From assembly GCA_964007475.1 (NCBI GenBank), contig OZ023274.1:60160076-60224075 (forward strand): a stretch of DNA of 64,000 bases. Reading direction: 5' to 3'. Under the pieces are notes generated by a model. The model did not search any database. It had not been told where the DNA came from and saw only the letters and a program-made list of their open reading frames with translations. Source of the DNA: Hybos culiciformis (taxonomy: Eukaryota > Arthropoda > Insecta > Diptera > Hybotidae). Numbering within the stretch: the first letter of the stretch is position 1; each line of letters starts with the position of its first letter. A program made the position numbers and the translations under genes. Below are positions 44,319-54,130 of the stretch, piece by piece.

Positions 44319-46429
44319 ATTTTTTTTTTTTTAATAAAGAAACAAATCCTTTTAGTATTTTTGGAAAACGTTAAATATTCAGGATATATGATAAAAATTA
44401 AATTTTTGCACCACTTAACAATTCTTGAATTAAAATAAAAATATGATTTATAGTTTTTCATTAAAAAAAAGAAATTAAATAATCCTTTTCTTTGTGGGTC
44501 CCCAAAAAAAAATTCTCATGTGACAACGGAATTTATTGTCGATTTATTTATATATGTATAATAAAATAAGGGACTATGAAATAATTAAAAAGTAATAGTT
44601 AGCAATAGAAATATACATTTATTTTTTGATCCTATATTTTTTAATTTATAGCTTAAATATTATTTGCCAAATTCGATCCTAATTTCAATTTGATATTTTC
44701 GTCTATTTTTTATTTTGACATGCAGATTGTGAAAACTTCGGAATTTCACGCAGTTACGAATGATTAAATATAAAAATATAAAATATTGTTAACTTCATAT
44801 TATTTAACGTCTCAAATTATTTATAGATTTAGCTAGACAAATAATATTATTTCCAGTCGATGATAAACTTTTACAGATAAGACTTATATAAACAAAATAC
44901 AATAAAATAGATTTAAATGCCAAAATTTAATAAAATTATTTAACAATTGATTAATATGAACAAAAATTTAGTAAAATGTCTTAAAATTCGATTTATATGA
45001 ACAAAATTTCGATTTATAATTCATAATGTTTAATTTAAATTAGTTATTCGAGCTGATTTTCCATTAAATAAAATAATTTTCGAAACATCTGGGAAATGTT
45101 TTTACACACTCTAGATTATTTTTATTTTCATTTTTATTTTGAAATTAGTTTAAAATAAAAAATGAGACATAAGTTTTTCCAGACAAATTTTTTATTTTTA
45201 ATGTGCAATCAACCCTATTTTTGTCAAATATTTTAATTTTTTTTTTTTCATAATAATTAGTTTTTTTGAGATATTTAAACAAACCAAAATGTTTTTATCA
45301 GCCACTAATTTAACATTTTTTATACATATTCTATTTTTGAAGCAAAACACAGAGCTAAGTAAAATTGTAGCAAATTTGGTTCAAAAAAATTTGCAAATTA
45401 GGCGCTCTTTGATTTTTTATTTTAATTTATATAAATGGAAAAAACTTTTAATTAATAAATAGTGTTTTATAATTTTATAATACATATTATAAAATTAAAA
45501 TGTAGCTAAAAACTTATTTGAGAACTTAGTTGAAAACTGTATAATTTCATATATGAATTAATGCAATTGAATATTGCTATAAAATGGATGTAAAAAATAT
45601 TGGAAACGTTGACATATTTCTTTTTAAAAATTTAATTGTGAAAAAAACTATCCTATTCAGAAATCAGTTTTTTAATAGCGAGTTCAATGAACTATTTTTC
45701 AATATTGTGGGCAGCGTTCTGCAATATTCACAGCTTTTTCGTGCAATCTTATTTTCACAATAGAATTAACATAATCTTGTGATCATTCATAAAAAATTTA
45801 GACACCGGATAATAGGTATATCACTAAAGTCCCAACTAATTTTCAAACATGTTTTACCACTTACTATGACAAGACAGTTATATGTATATATGTATTTAAA
45901 CAAGCATTTGTTAATCCTGTTGTAGTTAATAAGATAATAAACGCTAAAAAAAGTACGAATTTCCCGAGAGAAAAATAAGTAAGAAAAGTGATCACATTTC
46001 ATTTCATGTTTCATGTTTTTGTTTTATTTTTTTACAGAGATCATGTAACCACTAAAGTTATAAACATTATATCCTATAAAACAAATTTATAATATTGGAC
46101 GCACTAAACTCGTTACAAATAATTTTATTAAAACCTTGAGAAACAACATAGGTATATTTTGGCATTGATAGTATAGATATCGATCAAGTAATTTATCATT
46201 ATAGGTCATCATTTCCCGGCTCAAAATATGCAAAAAAAAAAATTTTCAAAATAGGTAGCTCTGATGAAATAAAGATTACCAGACCAAAAATTTTGGGTAG
46301 GAATTCATAATTATCGTACACTTTTTTAATTTCAAATATATGTATATATAGGGCCCAATATTACAAGCAAAAAAATTACATTTTCTACCAATAAAAAAAT
46401 TATGTTCAAAAAAATTAAAAATTATTATG
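44319..46429. other. Gene-free AT-rich stretch
   Basis: About 80% A+T with no supported gene, structured repeat or inverted repeat. Short open frames are what base composition alone would give. Confidence 0.5.
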
Positions 46430-46575
46430 TTCAAAAAAAGTAAAAAAATTAAAAAAAAAAATGTATTCATTGGGGAATCGAACCTGAACCTTTACTCTCA
46501 TAGTCTGATGTTCTAGCCACAACCATATAGTCCACATGGTTTTGAATTTCTAAAATATAATAAAAAAATTCTAAT
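46430..46575 (-). repeat. tRNA-like SINE-like repeat, copy 2
   Basis: Same unit as 43975-44105 with about 90% identity: ATGTATTCATTGGGGAATCG, AACCTGAACCTTTACTC, GATGTTCTAGCCAC and the AAAATATAATAAAAAAATTC tail. One or two bases of the tRNA-like part are missing, so it is more decayed. Confidence 0.6.
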
Positions 46576-47045
46576 TTATGACATCTTATTATAAGTTATA
46601 ATGTGCAGTGCAATTTTTCCCTCTTTTTTATTATCTAATATGTTTGTGAACTTCTGTTTTAGATTTTAAGATTTTTAAAGTAGAATAAAACTCGCACATT
46701 TTTTTATGATATTTTGTTATAAGTTGCAATGTATAGTGCGATTTTTTTCGCTTTTTTTTATTATCTAATATCGAATGTTTGTTAACTTCTATTTTAGTTT
46801 TAAGATTTTTAAAGTAGAATAAAACTCGCACATTTTTTTATGATATTTTGTTATAAGTTGCAATGTGCAGTGCAATTTTTTTCCTTTTTTTTTATTAACT
46901 GATATCGAATGTTTGTTAACTTCTGTTTTAGATTTTAAAATTTTTAAAGTAGAATAAAACTCGCACATCTTTTTATGTTATTTTATTATAAGTTGCAATG
47001 TGCAGGCGAATTTTTTCCCTTTTTTATTTCGAACGGTTGTCTTCT
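46576..47045. repeat. ~133-bp tandem repeat, about 3.5 units
   Basis: Each unit has AAAGTAGAATAAAACTCGCA, then TTTATGATATTTTGTTATAA, GTTGCAATGTGCAGTGC, a T-run and GTTAACTTCTGTTTTAG. The first and last units are partial and diverged. Directly precedes the hairpin element. Confidence 0.85.
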
Positions 47046-47075
47046 GTTTTAGGAAACATAATTTTTTTCCGTTAT

Positions 47076-47341
47076 ACACTTAATATTGGTAATCAGAATG
47101 AATATTATTGAAAAAACACACGAAGCAGTCATAGAACTGCCTACAGAAGTTTATACTTAAAAATTAAACTATGAAATAACAGTGGCTACAAATGATAGGC
47201 TGCTGAGTACAAAATGTAAATTAAAATAAAAATATTTTAATTTACATTTTGTACTGTAATTTGTAGCCACTGTTATTTCATAGTTTAAATTTTTAAGTAT
47301 AAACTTCTGTAGGCAGTTCTATGACTGCTTCGTGTGTTTTT
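47076..47341. mobile_element. Foldback hairpin element, copy 1
   Basis: Arms of ~110 bp are almost perfect complements (ACACACGAAGCAGTCATAGA with TCTATGACTGCTTCGTGTGT; TAGTTTAA/TTAAACTA; ACAGTGGCTACAAAT with ATTTGTAGCCACTGT), centred on an AAATATTTT loop at about 47230. One arm has an extra GATAGGCTGCTGA. A ~40-bp tail (CGTTATACACTTAATATTGG onward) lies outside the arms at the left. The second copy at the window end is in opposite orientation. Confidence 0.9.
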
Positions 47342-47476
47342 TTAATTTGTCTAAAGTCATGGTGCGAAAACTTTATTTAATAAAAAAAATATTTCAGTGC
47401 TGCATTCGCCACATTCACAAAGTCTATTCGCCACATGTGACGAGTGGCGACTGTATTGGACTCTACTGATCTAAAG

Positions 47477-49139
47477 TTTGCAATTGTGGCCGATGTAAAT
47501 TTTTTGCAGACATTGAACATTTATTTTAAAATTTTTCATATTTTCAATTTTTTTTAGAGAAATCGAAATTATATAAATCTGAAAACATTCATATAATTAA
47601 TGCTCAGAAGTATAATTTATACTCATTAAAAACTTCTGCATTTAATTAAAATGAGTCAAAAATTAAAATAAAAATGTTCATCTGTATTTTGTAATTGTAG
47701 TTCGTTTAAGAATCATTAAGGAACAATATTTTATTAAATTGAATAATAAATATTATTTAGAAAATAATAATAAACTAACTTAAAATCAAATAAAATAATT
47801 TTTAAATAAAATAAATGATCCATTTTTATTTAATTTACAGGCACTATGAGTTCATGGGTATGGGTACAGCAGTATGTTATTCCTTTTAGAATGAATTTTA
47901 CGGAGCTTATAATGCTGGAATATACATTTTGGTGAGAATAATATCCCTCAAAATTATCAAATTAAGAAAATAATTGAAAAATAGTTTTCTGAGTTGAAAA
48001 TGTTTTAAATTTAAATTATAAAAAAGCAAGTTCAAGTAAGAAAATCGCATTGCTTATAATTCGGCAAATTTTTGTACCTTATGTGTGTGAACAGCTTTCA
48101 ACATAAGGAACAAATATCTGTGGAATTGTCGGAATCAATATCGGATTTTTCTTACCGAAACTAGCGCTCTTTTTTTATTAATTTAAACGATAAACGATAA
48201 TTTATACAGGATTAGTTTGTTTTGCTCTTTACATATTCACCAAAAACTATTTTTCAGTTAATTTTCTTAATTTAATAATTTTGTTATATTATTCTGTAAA
48301 GAAGGAATAATTTAATCTTCCTTAGTGGTATATACCATTCATTACATAAGCAACACTTATTCCAAATTTTTTCATGATTTACTCCTTCTCTTGTTTGATT
48401 TATTCTAGATTCTAGGTTATATTATGCCTTATGAAAGGAATAAATTATTATAACATTTTAATAGTTTATTCCAGATTGGGTTTATTTAGTCAAAAATTAT
48501 CGATTAACTTATTAAACCGAAAGAATAATTTAAGAAAATTAAAGAATGACTTATAAAAATTAGTGGTATAAAATAAGATCTATTTCTAACTCTATGGTAT
48601 GAAATGTTCCAATGTTTGAATAATTTTTTCAATTAAAGTGAATAAAGTAAGAGGAATACTGTAATAAATTATTCACTGGAATGAAATTGTAATAAAAAAG
48701 AAATTTTTATGAGTTTTGTTTCATAGTTTTTGATTAAAATTGATTAACTTATTAAATACTCGAGGAATAAATTATTAAAAAAGATAAACAGTTTAATTTA
48801 AAAGAAGAATAATTTATTCATATTGCAAATCAAAATTTATGAGATTCTTTTAATAACCCAAAGTTTTTTTCTCATAATCTCGGTTATAAATGGATGAAAT
48901 TATTCTTAGGCCAGTTATAGCTCAATATCATGCGAAAAAACCGCATGAAATATTTCAAAAATTAATAATTAATGTTAATCATTTCTCTCTGTGTGGTTAT
49001 TTAATAAGCGTTTCCTAGCATTTAAACGGTTTTAGTTTATCATCAATTTGATATTTTTATCCATTATATTGCTACTGCAGCGTTGTCTTATAAAATGTTT
49101 ATCAATAAATTGTGTGATTTTATACAATAGAAATTTTTT
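47477..49139. other. Gene-free AT-rich stretch
   Basis: From 48290 to 48850 the motif GAATAAATTATTAA and variants recur in both orientations at irregular intervals, suggesting a degenerate satellite-like or MITE-rich tract. No gene supported. Confidence 0.45.
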
Positions 49140-51175
49140 TTTTATATAAACAATAAATACCGATTATTTTGTTTTATTTTTAATCGATTTATTATTTAAA
49201 GCAATTTCAATAATTTCAAACGTGGTTTTTTTCTTAATATTTTTTTTATAACAAATTATAACTTGTGATAATTTAGAAAGAATGGACATCAAGTAAGTAA
49301 TTTGCCCTTTTCCAAAAAAAATTACGGCAACTGTCCCCCGTTTTCCGAAAAGCTTTTTCCACATAAAATAGATCAAATCGCCTAAGGGCTTTATTTCACA
49401 TTATTGAATATTAATCTTTATTATTGATTAAGATTTTTTATTAAATTAAAAATACGTCATATATATTGAAATATTTTATTTGGAATTAATAATTAATATA
49501 ATATATTTCATCATATTAATTATTGACATTAAAATCAAGTATATATATAAATACTTTAATAAGCCTTTTAAATCAAATATTATTAGAATTTTTTCCAATA
49601 CTCCCACTTTTGATTCAAAAATGTACTTCATATAATGAAAAATATAACAATCAAAAATTTAACTAATGGAAACTCCAATCAAATTTCGCAATTTTTCAAA
49701 AAGAAAGTGATTTGGTAAAAATATCTGTTATCTGCTAATTGTTCTTCCGTGGGAACATACTCGATTCTAATAAACCATCTTCATATTTTTCTGAATAAAA
49801 TGATAACGTACATCAATGTGTTTTGTACGTTTGTGATATTATGGATTTTTTATAAACGAATTGCGCTTTGATTGCTCATTTTAAGAATTGGTTTAATATT
49901 ATCTTTTATCTCCTGTTAAATCTTCCATCAATTGTTTAAGCCATAACATTTCTTTTACAGCATTTCATCCAGCAATATATTCTGACTCTGTAGATGACAA
50001 TGCTACTGATTTTTGCCTCTTAGAACCCCAATTAATTGCATCATCATTATTCATAATAATAAAACCAGATGTAGAACGTCTAGTTTCTTTATCACCTGCA
50101 TAATCTGCATCACTATAAATACTCATTTCTAAACCATTACCACCAGCATAAATAAGACCATGACTTATAGTTAATTTTATGTACTTTAATATACGTTTAA
50201 CTATATTAACATGTGCCATACTGTTGGATTCTCCATAAAACGACTTGCTACTCCCACTGCGAAAGCAATATCTGGTCTAGTTGCAACTGTTAAAAACATC
50301 AAACTTACAATTAATTCGCGATATGGATAATCTAATGCCTTTTCAGAATATTCATATATATCAGCAATATTGTATTGATCAGATAGTGTACTATTAGTTT
50401 TACAATCAATCATATTGGAACGATTAAGCACCTTGTATATACGATGTCTGATGTAAATAAATACTTCCATTTTCTAAAAACTCAAACTCAAGTCCCTAAA
50501 AACAATTTGTATGAACTAATTTAATTTCGAATTCCCTTCTTAAAAAATCTATTACTGGTTGAATTATCTTTTCACTTTTTGCTAAAATAATTCCATCATC
50601 AACGTAAATAATTAAATAATTTCAACCTCATTCTTTTTTTTTAATGAAAACACAAGGATCTGCAAAACTTGTATTGAAGTTAAATTTTTGTATAAATGAT
50701 GTGAATTTTTTATTCCAACATCGCGAAGATTGTTTCACACCATACAAACTTTTAACTAATTTCCAAACTCGCTGTGTTCCATCTTCAAAACCATCTGGTT
50801 GCTTCATGTATACAACATGATCAAGATCTCCATATAAAAATGCTGTTTTTACATCAAATTGAATTAATTTCATTTTCTTCTTTGCTGCCAAAGATAAAAT
50901 TGTCCTTACAGATGTAAAACGAACTACTGGACTATATGCTTCCTGATAATCAATCATGTATTCTTGAGTAAATCCACGAGCAACTAACCTTGCTTTGAAA
51001 CGATCAATATTACCATTTGTATGATATTTTATTTTAAAAATCCATTTGTTATCAATTAATTTATAATCTTTAGGAGGATCCACTAATATCCAAGTCTTAT
51101 TATCAATTAAAGATTGCATTTCATCTTCCATTTGTGATACCTCTAGGGTATCTTTGATTTAAAAACCTTGTTTTA
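49140..51175 (-). mobile_element. Ty1/copia retrotransposon, 3' part
   Basis: Minus-strand pol remnant (51175-49650), then a purine-rich run (CAAAAGTGGGAG at about 49600, a polypurine-tract candidate) and probable LTR sequence from about 49596 down to roughly 49150-49350. The LTR end is not certain. Upstream of 51175 the pol sequence is cut off, so gag, protease and integrase are missing from the window. Confidence 0.75.
49650..51175 (-). pseudogene. Ty1/copia reverse transcriptase and RNase H
   Basis: 51131-50628: KTWILVDPPKDYKLIDNKWI, FKARLVARGFTQEYMIDYQE, YSPVVRFTSVRTILSLAAKK, IQFDVKTAFLYGDLDHVVYM, SLYGVKQSSRCWNKKF. After a frameshift near 50630: LIIYVDDGIILAKSEK with the YVDD catalytic motif. 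50219-49965: RNase H region with SIYSDADYAGDKETRRSTSG and SVALSSTESEYIAG. Then HIDVRYHFI near 49810. At least four frame breaks and several stops. Copia pol normally continues from integrase, which is absent. Confidence 0.92.
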
Positions 51176-51934
51176 ATTTTATTTAATATCATTTATTTTA
51201 AATTGTATCCATCCAGAGTTGATTATAAACTAACTTAAAACTAAGTACCTAGACACAGGGTTACCAACCTTCTCAAATCTTTCCCCCTAACAAAATAAAA
51301 TTTCCCCCTAAAAAACCCCTAATTTTTTTTTTTTTGTTAATTATAACGTCACAAAATTTTTAATTTATAGGTATGTATTTTACATGTCAAACATTTTTTA
51401 TGGAACATGAGTCAAAACATACTTAACTCAAACCCATCTATCCATACCTTCCTGTGTATGGTCAACGTATACCCATGGGATTTCAAATAGTTGCTTGAAT
51501 TAAAGTATATATATAACCAGTGGTGATATTCAGGTTGTTAAAATTTTCAAAATTGTCCGTGCCGGTTGTTGTATATTATGTTTTTGCTTTAACAATGTTT
51601 TAAAGTTATAAAATGAATTTTTTTTTGTGTATTTCGTGATATTAAAACTATTTTACGGGCCAAATTAACAAAAAAAAATTTAAATTGCTATTATATATTA
51701 AATCCAGAAACATGGCTGGTTAATATTGTTGAAGCACCATGGATTGAAGGTGAAAATATATTAAAGCAGTTAAATAAAATAACCAAATACATCATTCCAG
51801 TAACCGAATTTCGAGATTTTGTTGATAGGCGAGATATAGAAAATATAACTTTGTGTAAATTTTTGACAAATTAAATCAGACAAAGTATTAAATTTAAAAA
51901 AAAATAAATTATTTATTAAACATTAGTTTTTATA

Positions 51935-51988
51935 ATTAATTTATTTGACGTTTCGATGTTTGATTCACATCCTCATCAGAAATTTTTG
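51935..51988 (-). ncRNA. Hammerhead-ribozyme-like motif, left arm of the small palindrome
   Basis: Minus strand: CTGATGA (plus 51973-51979), extra G, stem II GATGT/ACATC, GAAA-CG-TC (plus 51947-51954), then AAATAAAT. Stem I has four pairs (ATTT or TTT side against AAAT). Stem III would be the self-complementary ACGU, only stable in a dimer. Confidence 0.6.
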
Positions 51989-52060
51989 GTATTTTTTTTT
52001 TTATTTTTTCTGTATTTTTTTATTTATTTTTACAGAAAAAATAAATAAAAAATAACAAAC

Positions 52061-52109
52061 ATTTCTTTCTGATGAGGATGTGAACCAAACATCGAAACGT
52101 CAAATAAAT
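52061..52109 (+). ncRNA. Hammerhead-ribozyme-like motif, right arm of the small palindrome
   Basis: CTGATGA at 52069-52075, one extra G, stem II GATGT (52077-52081) with ACATC (52089-52093), GAAA at 52094-52097, CG, then U and C as cleavage-site bases (52100-52101). Stem I pairs 52061-52068 with 52102-52109, seven of eight positions. This is the best-formed of the five motifs. ACGU stem III implies a double (dimeric) hammerhead. Confidence 0.65.
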
Positions 52110-52834
52110 TAATTATAAAAACTAATAAATTTCTTTTTTAAAAATTTAATAGTTTGTCTGATTTAATTGGTCAAAAATTTACACAAAATTAATAAATAAC
52201 AGACGTTAAAAATAACACGAATATAAAACTTATTATAAAACTATTATGAGCTAAAAGAATTTTAAATGTAATTACTGTTAATTCCACCGAAGCTGAAAGA
52301 GGATTCAGCACAATGAATAATATAATTTATGATAAGAGAAATTCTTTATTAATTAAAACTACCAATCATTTAATTACGCTAAATTTAATGGGCAAACCAA
52401 TGGAAGATTTTGACTACATTTAAATTTTGGTTGCGACAAGGCAAGTGACAAACGGGTTAAAGATTCTGCTCCAATTGTGCCGTGCCATAACCAAAATTTT
52501 ATTTGGACATTATTTAATTAAATTTTTTTCTTACGTTAATAAATATTTTTTATATGTATAAATAAATATTGAATAATATTTTTTTTAAGCATACCGGTTG
52601 TTAAAATTTTCGAATATCACGACTGTATATAACGCACATCGTAAATTATATGGCTTAATAAAATTATTTATTTATAATAATAAGGTATCTTATGAAATGC
52701 AATCAAGAATATTACCAATATTACATTAAGCAAAACCCCTAAAAAAACCCCCGAAACAAATTACCCCCTAAAAATCCCCCTGTCAGCAAGAAAAACCCCT
52801 AAAACTAGGGGGAAACCCCCTAAGTTGGTAACCC

Positions 52835-53609
52835 TGTAGTGGCAACACTACAAGTCACTTTCGGCCATGTCAAGTAAACCTCAGCCAAGCTAACAACGCA
52901 CAGTCAATAACTGCGCAGTTGTTAAGGAAGCTGGCAGAGTGTTCACTTGACACGCCACACACACAAAATAATGAAACGTCAGAAAAAGATTCCTTCTTCT
53001 GCATCCGGATTTTGTGAATGACGGAAGTCATAATTTTAAGATAAAAAAATAAAATTTCATTTTAATCCAAAAGGATTTTTATTTTTATAAAAAAATAAAT
53101 TATAAGAAGCGCAATTAATCAAAAAGTGATTAATAAAAAAATAATTAATTTTCGAAAGGAATTATTAATTCCAATTAATAAGTAAAACAGAAAAAACAAT
53201 TATACGAAAGAAATAATTGTTTCTAAAAATAAAGAAAATAATAAAATTATTTTTGTATCATCAAAAATTAAAATTAAGTAAATTTTATAAAGAACAAAAC
53301 TTAGGTTATTAACCAACCTGTAAAATAAATATTAAGTGTATAAATAAAGATATAATAAACAGTGATTACTGTGAGAAATAAAAAGCCGTGGGATTTTTAT
53401 TTCGCACTTAGCAAACATTCCGACAATTCGTTCAAACACAGAAACATCAACTTCACACCACACAACCCAACCACCCACCCACAACCCTGCCTAGACATGT
53501 CTTATACTTTCTTATTAACTAATACTAAGATAACTTAACGAATAAAAGAAAGAGAGTATATAATCTTAAATATATAATAATATGTATATAATAATAAGGG
53601 GGCACTACA
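52835..53609 (-). repeat. 3' LTR of the gypsy element
   Basis: Bounded by TGTAGTG and CACTACA, the inverted LTR termini. On the minus strand it is preceded by a purine tract AAAAGGAGGGAGG (plus 53610-53622), the expected position of the polypurine tract. Length 775 bp. No second copy is found up to 64000, so the 5' LTR lies outside the window or is lost. Confidence 0.88.
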
Positions 53610-53904
53610 CCTCCCTCCTTTTAAAATTAAGCTTATTTGAGAAATATATATGAAAATTATTATGTTTCAAAAATAAGTTTAATTCAAAAAATAGAGATTT
53701 AATTCAAAAAAAAATAAAAATTTTAAATTTAATAATGTAATTGATCAATTTAAATTTTTATTTATATTAATAATAATATATGTTAATAATATATGTTAGA
53801 CTAATAAGAACTTTATATTTTGAATATTCTTATAATAAAATATATTTTACATTTTTTTTTTTTTTTTTAACAATTATTTTTAATTATTCTATTTTTGTGG
53901 ACTT

Positions 53905-54130
53905 TAATCCTTTTATTTTTATTTGTTATCAATATAACATTTAAGCTATCAATTTGAATTATTTTATGAGGACCGGAATATACATTATCTAATTTTGTCT
54001 GTTTTCTTCTTTTAAAAGAACTTCATCATTTATTTTAAATTGATTTTTCGTTGCTTTTTTATCGTATATCTCTTTATTTATGCCTTTCCAATAAAAATAT
54101 GACCTCAATTTTTGTTGCATATAGCCTTTT
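53905..54130 (-). pseudogene. gypsy integrase remnants joined by deletion
   Basis: The N-terminal zinc-binding region ends YFYWKGINKEI and is followed directly by a C-terminal integrase tail (KNQFKINDEVLLKEENRQ, KLDNVYSGPHKIIQIDS). The whole catalytic DDE core is missing, and there is no frame break at the joint. A stop in the tail region and a frameshift at about 54100 separate it from the upstream frame. Confidence 0.75.

Larger units (their letters stand above)
43325..47468. mobile_element. hAT-like element (4.1 kb), no transposase seen
   Basis: Ends CAGCGATGTCCAACAG and the complement of CAGTAGAGTCCAATACAG, target duplication ATCTAAAG at 43317-43324 and 47469-47476. Inner ends share TTCGCCAC words. 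The interior is a collection of other repeats: a piggyBac-type MITE, three tRNA-like sequences, a 133-bp tandem repeat and a hairpin element. No transposase recognised, so non-autonomous. Confidence 0.88.
51851..52196. repeat. Palindrome with hammerhead-like motifs in both arms
   Basis: Arms of ~165 bp: ACTTTGTGTAAATTTTTGAC at the left end faces TCAAAAATTTACACAAA at the right, continuing through AATTAAATCAGACAAA and the hammerhead region to a TTTTCTGTA/TACAGAAAA centre near 52010-52040. Similar to an inverted pair of Penelope-type terminal segments. Inserted in the hAT transposase relic. Confidence 0.85.
51655..52425 (+). pseudogene. hAT transposase C-terminal relic, split by a palindrome
   Basis: Before the palindrome: ILNPETWLVNIVEAPWIEGE and NKITKYIIPVTEFRDFVDRR. 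After it: VITVNSTEAERGFSTMNNII and YDKRNSLLIKTTNHLITLNL, then GKPMEDFDYI and stop. The second part is the conserved hAT dimerisation motif. The N-terminal and catalytic parts are missing. Confidence 0.8.
51256..52836 (+). mobile_element. hAT element relic with nested palindrome
   Basis: CAGGGTTACCAACCTT at 51256 and AAGTTGGTAACCCTG ending at 52836 are terminal inverted repeats, with AAAACCCCTA/TAGGGGG-type words inside both ends. No matching 8-mers flank it; the right side is immediately followed by a gypsy LTR whose first two bases coincide with the last TG of the hAT, so the true right flank was probably displaced by the gypsy insertion. Confidence 0.8.
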
